Of a stretch of 64,000 bases of DNA, positions 8,519-16,395 are shown in pieces (within the stretch, counting starts at the first letter, position 1; each line of letters opens with the position of its first letter). The position numbers were made by a program, and so were the translations under genes. Below the pieces are notes generated by a model. The model saw only the letters and a list, made by a program, of their open reading frames with translations. It had not been told where the DNA came from and did no database searches. The stretch is from Chitinophagaceae bacterium (GTDB taxonomy: Bacteria; Bacteroidota; Bacteroidia; Chitinophagales; Chitinophagaceae): NCBI GenBank assembly GCA_016710935.1, contig JADJTY010000015.1:186001-250000 (forward strand), read 5' to 3'.

Positions 8519-9567
8519 GACTTTAAAAAGACTTTAATTCTTGATGCTGCATTTTCCCTGATATTCATGTAAAATAAATTGATATCACCAATGTGGTAAT
8601 TTTTTTGCGTGTACAATATTTTACCAGGCACATCCGGTTTACTGCTCCATAAGATATTATTATGAATTTGCGCACTTACAACTCTGGGTACTACCCGGTT
8701 GAAATTTTTAAGCACACCTCCTTTATTGAATTTGGATGATACAAAGCCGGTTTCATTGGTCCAGGTTAATGGATTGATGACAACAGCTTTAAATTTTTCT
8801 TCTTTAATGAACTGTGGTTCTTCGGAGTCTTTTTTATATGTGCGCCAACTTACAAAGCAGCCTGTTGCCAGTGAATCTGTGCATGGTTTTAGGGTTGAAA
8901 AATAATCAACAGGAACCGGTAAACCAATAATGTAAGCACATACCAGGCGTTTTTGTAAAGGTTTATTTTCAAAGAACTCTTTCAATAATCTACCCGCATG
9001 TTTGGTTCCCTGGCTATGCGATGCGATGATGATGGGGCGGTTATTATTATAATTTTTTAGGTAAAACTCAAATGCGGCTTTTACATCAGTATAAGCAATC
9101 TCAAAAGCAGTATCCGTTTCAGGCGTATTAATAAAAAAGTTCCTGATATGAGCCTGCCTGTACCGGGGAGCAAAAACCCTGCACATTTCGTTGAACACAC
9201 TTGCCTGGTAAAGTATGGTGGAATAATCTGTTTTTGAGTTTATAGCCACATCATCAATGGAAGCATTCCACCCGGCATCATTATTATCTGTAAATGTGGT
9301 AGGATGAATAAAGAAAACATCAGCAAGGCTATCATTCTTGTAATTTACTTTTAGATCTGCCGGTACACTATCACTTAGATCTTTTTTCCATGGGTGCGCA
9401 GCCCAATGATCAGGATTACTATAATCGGGAATTTTTGTTTCAGCTTTTATTGAATAAGCACCCTGTTGCGTATAAGTTTTTTTTGAGCAGGATAAGCATA
9501 GTAATATTGCAGCGATGCTATAAAAGCAGTTAAGTACTAAAGATATTTTGTATTTTTTCATAATCAA
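8509..9567 (-). CDS. DUF3089-type alpha/beta-hydrolase-like lipoprotein
   Basis: The 352-residue product begins with a lipoprotein signal (lipobox LLCLSC, Cys near residue 27). The mature domain matches the DUF3089 pattern: LADVFFIHPTTF, a central FAPRYRQAH, and the nucleophile elbow PIIIASHSQGTKHA, whose Ser is the likely catalytic residue. VCAYIIGLPV and a C-terminal HIGDINLFYMNIRENAASR block complete it. DUF3089 proteins are alpha/beta-hydrolase-like, but their substrate is unknown. Because MIMKKYK has two possible ATGs two codons apart, the start may be 9561. It is transcribed divergently from the oxygenase gene and converges on the small lipoprotein gene. Confidence 0.78.
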   Translation of the reverse strand: MIMKKYKISLVLNCFYSIAAILLCLSCSKKTYTQQGAYSIKAETKIPDYSNPDHWAAHPWKKDLSDSVPADLKVNYKNDSLADVFFIHPTTFTDNNDAGWNASIDDVAINSKTDYSTILYQASVFNEMCRVFAPRYRQAHIRNFFINTPETDTAFEIAYTDVKAAFEFYLKNYNNNRPIIIASHSQGTKHAGRLLKEFFENKPLQKRLVCAYIIGLPVPVDYFSTLKPCTDSLATGCFVSWRTYKKDSEEPQFIKEEKFKAVVINPLTWTNETGFVSSKFNKGGVLKNFNRVVPRVVSAQIHNNILWSSKPDVPGKILYTQKNYHIGDINLFYMNIRENAASRIKVFLKSQL

Positions 9568-9599
9568 AACTACATTCGTAAAAACTAAAGTTATATTTT

Positions 9600-10541
9600 A
9601 TGTCGATTCCATCAGTTGATTTAGGGGAGTTTTTATCAGGAGATCCTATCAGAAAAAATCAGTTTGTACAGGATATAGGCAAAGCTTACGAAGAAGTTGG
9701 GTTTGTATCAGTTAAAAATCATGGCATCCCGGATGAACTTATTGCTGATCTGTATGAATATATTCAGCAATTTTTCTCTTTGCCGATAATACAAAAGAAG
9801 CAATACGAAATTAAGGGTTTGGCGGGCCAGCGTGGTTATACCAGCTTTGGTAAGGAGCATGCAAAAGGAAGTGAAGCACCGGATCTAAAAGAGTTTTTTC
9901 AATACGGGCAAATAGCCCGCGATCATTTTACTGATGAAATGTATGCGGAAAATGTTTCCGTAAAAGAGATACCCGATTTTGACCGCACTTTAGCTGAAGC
10001 ATACAGGGCCTTTGAAAGGTCTGGCACTGCTTTGTTGCAGGCAATCGCTTTATACCTGGGCCTGAACGAGCATTATTTTGATGAGTTTGTATATAACGGT
10101 AATTCTATTTTAAGGTCTATACATTATCCGCCAATTACCACCGAACCGGTTAGTGCCATCAGGGCAGAGCAACACGAGGATATTAACTTAATTACTTTAT
10201 TGGTTGGTGCCTCTGCAGACGGACTGGAGATTTTATCGAAACAGGATGAATGGGTTGCGGTAACCTCATTACCGGAACAAATTGTTGTAAATGTTGGGGA
10301 TATGCTGCAGCGCCTTACCAATAATAAACTACGCAGCACAACACACCGGGTGGTAAACCCGGCCAGGCAATTCTGGCATACTTCCCGTTTTTCTATTCCT
10401 TTCTTTCTTCACCCAAAATCAGGTATGAGTTTGCGCTGCCTGGAAAATTGTATTGATAGCATTCATCTCAAACTGTATGATGATGCTACCGCGGGTGAAT
10501 ACCTTGACGAAAGACTGAGAGAGATCGGGTTAAAATCGTAA
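9600..10541 (+). CDS. 2-oxoglutarate/Fe(II)-dependent oxygenase, isopenicillin N synthase family
   Basis: The 313-residue soluble enzyme has the N-terminal DIOX_N block (FVQDIGKAYEEVGFVSVKNHGIP) and the C-terminal double-stranded beta-helix of 2OG-Fe(II) dioxygenases. The iron ligands are read as H and D in AEQHEDINLITLL and the distal H in STTHRVVNP. The RFSIPFFLHP block supplies the Arg-x-Ser pair that binds the 2-oxoglutarate carboxylate. Such bacterial proteins oxidise varied small molecules, and the substrate here cannot be deduced. The chrA-like gene follows after 17 bp and may be co-transcribed. Confidence 0.88.
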   Translation: MSIPSVDLGEFLSGDPIRKNQFVQDIGKAYEEVGFVSVKNHGIPDELIADLYEYIQQFFSLPIIQKKQYEIKGLAGQRGYTSFGKEHAKGSEAPDLKEFFQYGQIARDHFTDEMYAENVSVKEIPDFDRTLAEAYRAFERSGTALLQAIALYLGLNEHYFDEFVYNGNSILRSIHYPPITTEPVSAIRAEQHEDINLITLLVGASADGLEILSKQDEWVAVTSLPEQIVVNVGDMLQRLTNNKLRSTTHRVVNPARQFWHTSRFSIPFFLHPKSGMSLRCLENCIDSIHLKLYDDATAGEYLDERLREIGLKS

Positions 10542-10558
10542 AACTATTATTTGCAATA

Positions 10559-11812
10559 TTGAAAAATCTGGTTCGCCATATTCCTTTTTTAAAATCTGTG
10601 TTTGTACACAGTGTTACAGCTTTTGGCGGACCACAGGGACATATTGGAATGGTTTTAAAAACCTTTGTGGAAAGACGCAGGGATCTGACAAAAGAAGAAC
10701 TGATGGAATATGTTTCTTTTTGTCAAATGTTGCCCGGGGCATCATCCACGCAAACTCTTACCCTTATTGGATTTAAACGCGGTGGAGTTAAACTGGCAGT
10801 ACTTACTTTGCTTATCTGGATCTTACCGGCCTGTACCATTATGGGTGCACTTTCTTTTGTGGTAGGTAATATGGGTAGCAATAATATTAAACCTACTTTG
10901 TTTCAATTTATTCAACCCATGGCCATTGGGTTTTTGGCTTATGCCGCATTTAAAGCATACCAGATCAGTATAAAAAATACCATCACGCAGGTAATTATGC
11001 TCGTGGGTTTGCTGGGTACCTATTTTCTATTTAAAACGCCGTGGATCATTCCTGCCTTAATTATCCTGGGCGGTATTGCTACTAATTTCAGCAGCAAACG
11101 CATACCCAGTAAAGAGGTTATAAAGCCCCGGCAGATCAGGTGGACCAATATCTGGCTCTTCGTTTTGATTTTTGTTGTAGCCGGATTTTTAAGCGAAACC
11201 GCAAGAAAACAAAACTGGGAAAATAAAAAGCCTTATAACCTTTTCGAAAACTTTTATCGCTTTGGTTCTTTTGTATTTGGTGGTGGCGATGTTTTAATTC
11301 CGTTAATGCTGGATCAGTATGTTGTAAGACCTACTTCAGAAAGGGTAGTAAAAAAGAATCCCGATCTTATAAAAGTAGAAAGAGACGAACTGCTTACAGG
11401 CGCAGGTTTGGTAAGGGCCATTCCGGGACCCGTTTTTTCAATTGCTTCTTTTATGGGTGGTATTGCTTTAAAAGGCGAAGGTCCAAGGATCCAGCTATTG
11501 GGATGTGTCATTGGCTCCATTGCTATTTTTCTTCCCAGTGCTTTACTGGTGCTTTTCTTTTTCCCGGTATGGCAATACCTGAAAAAATTTGTTGTTGTTT
11601 TACGTGCGCTCGAGGGGATCAATGCTGCAGTGGTGGGCATTATGATTGCTGCCACCTTATATCTTGTCAAAGACGTATCTATCATGTCTTACAGTACGAT
11701 CAGCTATATTAATATGGCTGTTATCCTGGGCACGTTCCTGGTTTTACAATATTCTAAAATACCGCCGCCATTCATCGTATTATTCTGCCTGTTGACCGGG
11801 CTTATTTTTTAA
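10559..11812 (+). CDS. chrA: ChrA-family chromate/anion transporter, two-domain form
   Basis: The 417-residue inner-membrane protein belongs to the CHR family, whose characterised members export chromate. It has about ten hydrophobic segments arranged as two homologous halves. The N-terminal half carries FGGPQGHIGM and FCQMLPGASS. The C-terminal half carries FGGGDVLIPLM and GLVRAIPGPVFSIASFMGG. No in-frame ATG lies at the expected position, so TTG at 10559 is taken as the start because it gives the usual N-terminus (MKNLVRHIPFLKSVFVHSVTAFGGP). The gene ends exactly where the convergent nadD gene ends. Chromate as substrate is inferred from the family. Confidence 0.88.
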   Translation: MKNLVRHIPFLKSVFVHSVTAFGGPQGHIGMVLKTFVERRRDLTKEELMEYVSFCQMLPGASSTQTLTLIGFKRGGVKLAVLTLLIWILPACTIMGALSFVVGNMGSNNIKPTLFQFIQPMAIGFLAYAAFKAYQISIKNTITQVIMLVGLLGTYFLFKTPWIIPALIILGGIATNFSSKRIPSKEVIKPRQIRWTNIWLFVLIFVVAGFLSETARKQNWENKKPYNLFENFYRFGSFVFGGGDVLIPLMLDQYVVRPTSERVVKKNPDLIKVERDELLTGAGLVRAIPGPVFSIASFMGGIALKGEGPRIQLLGCVIGSIAIFLPSALLVLFFFPVWQYLKKFVVVLRALEGINAAVVGIMIAATLYLVKDVSIMSYSTISYINMAVILGTFLVLQYSKIPPPFIVLFCLLTGLIF

Positions 11813-12385
11813 TCAATTCCTGTAATAACCTGCCAGTTCAATTTCTTCCTTAACCACATCAGGTACCAAAAACCGGATCGATTTTTTATTTTTAATTAAC
11901 TCACGTATATGGGTAGACGATATTTCCAGCAGGGGGGCATCAAGTACATGTATAACAGCACCAAATGTTTCTGTAACCTCAAATCCCGGCCTCTTATAAA
12001 TGTAAATGGTATGGCTGGAAACAATAACCTCGTAATTTTTCCATTTGTTTAAGTTTTGAAAACCATCGCTGCCCATTACAATTGAAAATTCGTGTTCGGG
12101 ATGTTTTTCTTTCAGGTAGGCAAGGCTGTCAACGGTATAAGATGGTTTGGGCAGGTTAAACTCTACGCTGCTGGCACGTAAATGATTTTCACCATCAATA
12201 GCAGATTTGATCAGGTGCAGGCGGTGATACTCATTTAATAAAGAAGCAGATTGTTTAAATGGATTTTGTGGAGACACTACAAACCAAACCTGGTTAAGGT
12301 CAGTTTCATTCACCACATGACTGGCAATTATTAAATGGCCAATATGCACTGGGTTAAAGGAACCAAAATAAAGCCCAATTTTCAT
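11813..12385 (-). CDS. nadD: nicotinate-nucleotide adenylyltransferase NadD
   Basis: The 190-residue cytoplasmic enzyme adenylates nicotinate mononucleotide to deamido-NAD. The nucleotidyltransferase signature GSFNPVHIGHLIIA (residues 8-21) contains the HIGH-like motif. The C-terminal ISSTHIRELIKNKKSIRFLVP carries the second ATP-binding motif (ISST/R). Length is normal. It lies 23 bp downstream of feoA on the same strand, so the two may share the promoter at 12677. Together with nadA it accounts for two steps of NAD synthesis in this window. Confidence 0.95.
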   Translation of the reverse strand: MKIGLYFGSFNPVHIGHLIIASHVVNETDLNQVWFVVSPQNPFKQSASLLNEYHRLHLIKSAIDGENHLRASSVEFNLPKPSYTVDSLAYLKEKHPEHEFSIVMGSDGFQNLNKWKNYEVIVSSHTIYIYKRPGFEVTETFGAVIHVLDAPLLEISSTHIRELIKNKKSIRFLVPDVVKEEIELAGYYRN

Positions 12386-12408
12386 TAGAACCGCTTTTAG
12401 ATATTAAA

Positions 12409-12648
12409 TTAAGCTATGACAGCAGTTTCTTCAACCCATATCATCATGGCTTCATCCAGCCTTAAACTTAAATGATAGCCAGCTACTGAAATGGAAATCG
12501 GGTCTCCAAGTGGCGCTATTTGATCAATCTTTACAATTTCACCGGGTATACAACCCATTTCCATTAGCTTTAAAAAAATATCGTCATTTTCAAATTCTGT
12601 GATAACCGCATATTTACCAACGCTTACTTCTGATAGCCGTTTCTTCAT
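12409..12648 (-). CDS. feoA: FeoA-type ferrous iron transport accessory protein
   Basis: The 79-residue protein is a single SH3-like beta-barrel domain. LMEMGCIPGEIVKIDQIAPLGDPISISVAGYHLSLR is the standard FeoA pattern. FeoA normally assists the FeoB GTPase/permease at the inner membrane. No feoB is adjacent: the next gene downstream is nadD and upstream is divergent ybeY. It may therefore work with a distant feoB, or be a stand-alone FeoA-domain protein. Confidence 0.85.
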   Translation of the reverse strand: MKKRLSEVSVGKYAVITEFENDDIFLKLMEMGCIPGEIVKIDQIAPLGDPISISVAGYHLSLRLDEAMMIWVEETAVIA

Positions 12649-12676
12649 ATCAATCGTTTTCTTTTTAATCAGGGTA

Positions 12677-12684
12677 CAAATGTA
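12677..12684 (-). promoter_or_regulatory. -7 promoter element TACATTTG for feoA-nadD
   Basis: On the minus strand this is TACATTTG, an exact TAnnTTTG match 29 nt upstream of the feoA ATG. It is the likely promoter of a two-gene feoA-nadD transcript. Confidence 0.5.
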
Positions 12685-12728
12685 TCAAATCAATATTGTT
12701 ATCTAATTTCGATATAAGAAATAACGAC

Positions 12729-13154
12729 ATGCCTAAAATTCAATTTTATTTTCTGGACAGGAACCCCGTTTTAAAAGAACGTACACGTTTGAAGGCTTTT
12801 ATTGAAAAGTTGTTCCTAACAGAGAAGCAGAAGCTGGGTAACCTGTCGTATATATTTTGCTCAGACGATCACCTGCTAACAATTAACCAGGACTTCCTGA
12901 AACACGATTTCTATACCGATATCATCACTTTTGACCTTAGCTCTTCCAAAAATGAAATAGAAGGAGAGGTTTATGTAAGCGTTGACAGGATAAAAGAAAA
13001 TGCTAAGCAACTTGGTGTGTCATTTAAGGAAGAGCTGCACAGGGTTGTTTTTCACGGAGCACTGCATTTGTGCGGGTATAAGGATAAGAAAAAAACCGAT
13101 CAGCAGCAGATGACACAGGCAGAAAATAAGTATTTGAACATTTATTTCCGGTAA
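12729..13154 (+). CDS. ybeY: endoribonuclease YbeY (rRNA maturation factor)
   Basis: The 141-residue single-strand-specific zinc endoribonuclease takes part in 16S rRNA 3'-end maturation and ribosome quality control. The metal-binding signature is HGALHLCGYKDKKKTD near residues 107-122; the third ligand position, normally His, is replaced by Lys/Asp here (GYKDKKK instead of GYDHEED), which is common in Bacteroidota. The frame is open to 12696, but ATG 12729 (MPKIQFYFLDRN) matches the family N-terminus. The gene is followed by a strong hairpin. Confidence 0.92.
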   Translation: MPKIQFYFLDRNPVLKERTRLKAFIEKLFLTEKQKLGNLSYIFCSDDHLLTINQDFLKHDFYTDIITFDLSSSKNEIEGEVYVSVDRIKENAKQLGVSFKEELHRVVFHGALHLCGYKDKKKTDQQQMTQAENKYLNIYFR

Positions 13155-13159
13155 GCCTT

Positions 13160-13204
13160 GTTTCACGGCGAACAGTTCCCCTATGGAACTGTTCGCCGTG
13201 AAAC
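13160..13204. terminator. perfect 20-bp hairpin between ybeY and the HNH-like gene
   Basis: GTTTCACGGCGAACAGTTCC (13160-13179) is perfectly complementary to 13185-13204, with a 5-nt loop CCTAT. The stem lies 6 nt after the ybeY stop and directly before a -7 promoter element. There is no T run, so classic rho-independent termination is doubtful. It may block read-through or be a protein-binding palindrome. Confidence 0.6.
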
Positions 13205-13206
13205 GC

Positions 13207-13214
13207 TATATTTG
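13207..13214 (+). promoter_or_regulatory. -7 promoter element TATATTTG for the HNH-like gene
   Basis: Exact TAnnTTTG match 14 nt before the ATG at 13228. The transcript would have almost no leader. This supports the ATG at 13228 over an upstream in-frame ATG at 13183, which lies inside the hairpin loop and stem. Confidence 0.5.
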
Positions 13215-13227
13215 CATAAAAACTCAA

Positions 13228-13836
13228 ATGCCTAATCCCCATTTAATAGAAACCCCGGAATCTTTACTTAAAAAAAGAGAGAAACGTAAGTGGCAAATTG
13301 CTTTACGCCGCTATGTAATAGAAAAAGGACAAAGCGGAGCTTATGCCCGTTATTTTGGCCTGGATATTGAATTTTTTAGGGAATGGATTGCTATTCAGTT
13401 CAAAGATGGCTTGTCTTGGGAGAATTTTGCTGAAAAATGGCAGTTTGATCATATTGTACCGGTAGCCTATTTTGATTTTACCAATGAAGAAGACCTGCTT
13501 TTGTGCTGGAATTTTATAAACATACGGGTAGAAAAGATAGAACACAATAAAGCAAGGGGAAATAGAATAGATGTGATGGGCGTAAGAACTTATTTTGAAG
13601 ACTTGTATGACCGGACAAAATATCCATTCTGTCTGAGAATGCTTAAAAAAATTAAAGCAATAGAGGTATCAAATATAGAAAGCAATAAAGAATTGGAATC
13701 TTTTATTATAAAGAATCAGGCATACTTTGAGCAGATTGCTTTATTTAACCAAAATGATTTTCAACGGCTGAATCAGGGCGTATCTATCAGCGGCGTGCTT
13801 GCTGAAAAGGAAATAGTTAGAAAATTTGGAGGCTGA
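13228..13836 (+). CDS. HNH-endonuclease-like protein of unknown role
   Basis: The 202-residue product has no signal peptide. A central block, WQFDHIVPVAYFDF followed about ten residues later by LLLCWNFINIRV and NKARGN, has the spacing of an HNH/ββα-metal nuclease (DH...P, then N...N and K). The usual zinc-binding cysteines are absent. The N-terminal part is basic (KKREKRKWQIALRRYV). Similar HNH-like proteins occur in phages and as host genes. No recombination or phage gene is nearby, so the role is open. The start at 13228 is chosen from the promoter position and the hairpin. Confidence 0.55.
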   Translation: MPNPHLIETPESLLKKREKRKWQIALRRYVIEKGQSGAYARYFGLDIEFFREWIAIQFKDGLSWENFAEKWQFDHIVPVAYFDFTNEEDLLLCWNFINIRVEKIEHNKARGNRIDVMGVRTYFEDLYDRTKYPFCLRMLKKIKAIEVSNIESNKELESFIIKNQAYFEQIALFNQNDFQRLNQGVSISGVLAEKEIVRKFGG

Positions 13837-13842
13837 TTAAGC

Positions 13843-13850
13843 TAACTTTG
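13843..13850 (+). promoter_or_regulatory. -7 promoter element TAACTTTG for mnmG
   Basis: Exact TAnnTTTG match 7 bp before ATG 13857, so transcription would start about at the start codon (leaderless or nearly so). This also argues against the TTG at 13848 as the start. Confidence 0.5.
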
Positions 13851-13856
13851 CATTTC

Positions 13857-15725
13857 ATGTTTCAAAATTACGATATAATAGTAGTAGGAGCCGGCCACGC
13901 CGGATGCGAAGCTGCAGCTGCAGCAGCAAACCTGGGCAGTAAGGTCTTACTGGTCACCATGAATTTGCAAACCATTGCACAAATGAGTTGCAATCCAGCC
14001 ATGGGCGGTATAGCCAAAGGCCAGATTGTTAGAGAAATAGATGCCATGGGTGGCTACAGCGGTATTGTTACAGATAAAAGTATGATCCAGTTCCGGATGC
14101 TGAACCGTTCTAAAGGACCAGCCATGTGGAGCCCAAGGGTACAAAGCGACAGGATGCTTTTTGCAGCAACCTGGCGCGAAATGCTTGAAAATACGCCCAA
14201 TGTTGATTTTTACCAGGATACGGTACAAGGCCTTATAATTGAAGAGGGTATGGCAGTTGGGGTAACAACAGGACTTGGGCATCAGATCCGGTCAAAAGCG
14301 GTTGTTTTAACCAATGGTACTTTCCTAAACGGGGTTATACATATAGGAGAGAAAAATTTTGGAGGGGGAAGAATGGCCGAAAAGGCATCAACGGGTATAA
14401 CGGAGCAGTTGGTTTCACTTGGTTTTGAGACCGACAGGCTAAAAACCGGTACCCCACCAAGAATTGACGGCCGAAGCCTTGATTACGCTAAAATGGAAGA
14501 GCAGAAAGGAGATGATGAAATGGTAGGGTTTAGTTACCTGGATATTGATAAAATAAAGGCACAGGAGCAAAAAAGTTGTTGGATAACCTATACTAACGAA
14601 AAAGTACACGAACTTTTAAAGACAGGATTTGAACAAAGTCCTATGTATCAAGGACGTATACAAGGAACAGGCCCCAGGTATTGCCCCAGTATTGAAGATA
14701 AAATAAGCAGGTTTGCACAACGGGACCGTCACCAGTTGTTTGTAGAGCCGGAAGGTTTCAATACTATTGAGATATATGTTAATGGTTTTTCTACTTCGTT
14801 GCCGGAAGAAGTTCAGCTTCAGGCACTTAGGTTAGTTCCTGGCTTTGAAAACTGTAAAATGTTCAGGCCCGGGTATGCTATTGAGTACGATTTTTTTCCA
14901 CCAACACAGCTTACATTCAGCCTGGAAACCAAATTAATTGGCAATTTATTTTTTGCCGGACAAATTAATGGAACAACGGGATATGAAGAAGCGGCCTGCC
15001 AGGGTTTAATGGCAGGAATAAATGCACATCAAAAAACACGAAGATCAGACCCTGTTATTTTAAAAAGAAGCGAAGCATATATTGGCGTTTTAATTGACGA
15101 CCTGATCAACAAGGGAACCGATGAGCCTTACCGTATGTTTACCAGCCGTGCCGAATTCAGAACCTTATTAAGGCAGGACAACGCAGACCTGCGGCTTACT
15201 GAAATTAGTTACCGGCTGGGCCTGGCATCGCAGGAAAGGATGGATAAGGTAAAAGCAAAAAGAGAAAATGTAGATAAGATAAAAGTCATCCTTAATTCAC
15301 TGAGCCTGGATCCGGAAGAAACTGCAGGTTTTTTAGAAAGCGTACAATCGTCGGCGTTATTAAACAAACAGAAAGCAGCGCAGGTATTGCTCAGGCCCAT
15401 GATCGGGCTCCGTGAAATGATCAAACATATCCCTAAAGTACAGGAAGCGCTGGCCGCTTTTGATAACGAAACGCTGGAGCAGGCTGAGATACAGATAAAA
15501 TACGATACCTATATTGAAAAGGAAAAAGAACTGGTTTCTAAAATGAACCAGCTGGAAGACCTGATCATTCCGGATAATTTTAATTACGAAAAACTGGTTT
15601 CACTCAGTAACGAAGCCCGGCAAAAATTTACAAAAATAAAACCCCGTACATTGGGACAGGCTTCCCGTATTTCAGGAGTTAATCCAAGCGATGTGCAGAT
15701 ATTGATGGTTTTTATGGGCCGCTAA
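13857..15725 (+). CDS. mnmG: tRNA uridine-5-carboxymethylaminomethyl synthesis enzyme MnmG (GidA)
   Basis: The 622-residue FAD-dependent enzyme acts with MnmE to modify U34 of tRNAs reading split-box codons. The FAD-binding fold is at the N-terminus (VVGAGHAGCEAAAAAA). The family signatures CNPAMGGIAKGQIVREIDAMGG and GYAIEYDFFPPTQL and the C-terminal GLASQERM region are present. The C-terminal MnmE-binding helical domain ends with ASRISGVNPSDVQILMVFMG. Length is normal. It is followed after 11 bp by a cupin gene. mnmG often lies near the replication origin in bacteria, which is relevant to the region at 6426-7014. Confidence 0.97.
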   Translation: MFQNYDIIVVGAGHAGCEAAAAAANLGSKVLLVTMNLQTIAQMSCNPAMGGIAKGQIVREIDAMGGYSGIVTDKSMIQFRMLNRSKGPAMWSPRVQSDRMLFAATWREMLENTPNVDFYQDTVQGLIIEEGMAVGVTTGLGHQIRSKAVVLTNGTFLNGVIHIGEKNFGGGRMAEKASTGITEQLVSLGFETDRLKTGTPPRIDGRSLDYAKMEEQKGDDEMVGFSYLDIDKIKAQEQKSCWITYTNEKVHELLKTGFEQSPMYQGRIQGTGPRYCPSIEDKISRFAQRDRHQLFVEPEGFNTIEIYVNGFSTSLPEEVQLQALRLVPGFENCKMFRPGYAIEYDFFPPTQLTFSLETKLIGNLFFAGQINGTTGYEEAACQGLMAGINAHQKTRRSDPVILKRSEAYIGVLIDDLINKGTDEPYRMFTSRAEFRTLLRQDNADLRLTEISYRLGLASQERMDKVKAKRENVDKIKVILNSLSLDPEETAGFLESVQSSALLNKQKAAQVLLRPMIGLREMIKHIPKVQEALAAFDNETLEQAEIQIKYDTYIEKEKELVSKMNQLEDLIIPDNFNYEKLVSLSNEARQKFTKIKPRTLGQASRISGVNPSDVQILMVFMGR

Positions 15726-15736
15726 AATGTAAACAC

Positions 15737-16252
15737 ATGAGCCTTAATTTTAAAGCAAATACCCCCAAAGAATTAATTTTTGAATATGTAGCAGAATACC
15801 TGCATCTTAATGATTTAAAAATTAATAAACAGGACAATACCCGTCCCTGGGGAGGTTTTTTTGTAATTGAAGAATCGGAAGCAGAGAAATTTATAGACCG
15901 GTATTTTCCTGATTTCTCAAAAGACGAGTTAAACATTTCAGGTAAACTAAGCCCCAAAATTTTAATAGTAGCACCCGGTAAAAGATTAAGCTGGCAATAT
16001 CATAACCGCCGGGCCGAAATATGGAAACTGATTGGCGGAACTGCGGCTGTTATAACCAGTGATACCGATGAACAATTGGAAGCCAGCGCTTTAAATGTTG
16101 GAGATATCATTCAGTTAAAACAAGGCGAAAGGCACAGATTGGTGGGCCTGGATAACTGGGGAATTGTGGCTGAAATATGGCAACACACGGAAGCCGCAAA
16201 TCCAAGTGATGAAGATGATATTATCAGGATAGCGGATGATTTTGGCAGATAA
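15737..16252 (+). CDS. cupin-fold protein of the mannose-6-phosphate isomerase type II-like group
   Basis: The 171-residue soluble protein has a single cupin barrel: RPWGGFFVIEE, then KILIVAPGKRLSWQYHNRRAEIWKLIGGTA (metal-binding H and E of cupin motif 1) and a second motif DIIQLKQGERHRLVGLDNWGIVAEIW. This matches the MannoseP_isomer-like cupins often annotated as phosphoheptose or mannose-6-phosphate isomerase-like. It lacks the nucleotidyltransferase domain of bifunctional ManC/AlgA. It may isomerise or bind a sugar phosphate. It sits 11 bp after mnmG, so it is probably co-transcribed with it. Confidence 0.75.
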   Translation: MSLNFKANTPKELIFEYVAEYLHLNDLKINKQDNTRPWGGFFVIEESEAEKFIDRYFPDFSKDELNISGKLSPKILIVAPGKRLSWQYHNRRAEIWKLIGGTAAVITSDTDEQLEASALNVGDIIQLKQGERHRLVGLDNWGIVAEIWQHTEAANPSDEDDIIRIADDFGR

Positions 16253-16395
16253 TCTCAGCAAACATACAGTCACACAAATGGTAAAATTTTGCAAAATAGG
16301 TGCTGCTGGGTATAGGTTTTTATGCAATCTGGCTTTACTTTTCCTCTTTATTAAGCAACTTATTTAACCAATCATAGCAACCAGAATTTCTGCTG

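Noticed and set aside
12409..12648. A feoAB iron-uptake operon
   Set aside because: No feoB is adjacent; the next gene on the strand is nadD.
13183..13227. Upstream start for the HNH-like protein
   Set aside because: That ATG lies inside the 20-bp hairpin and before the -7 element; the ATG at 13228 fits better.
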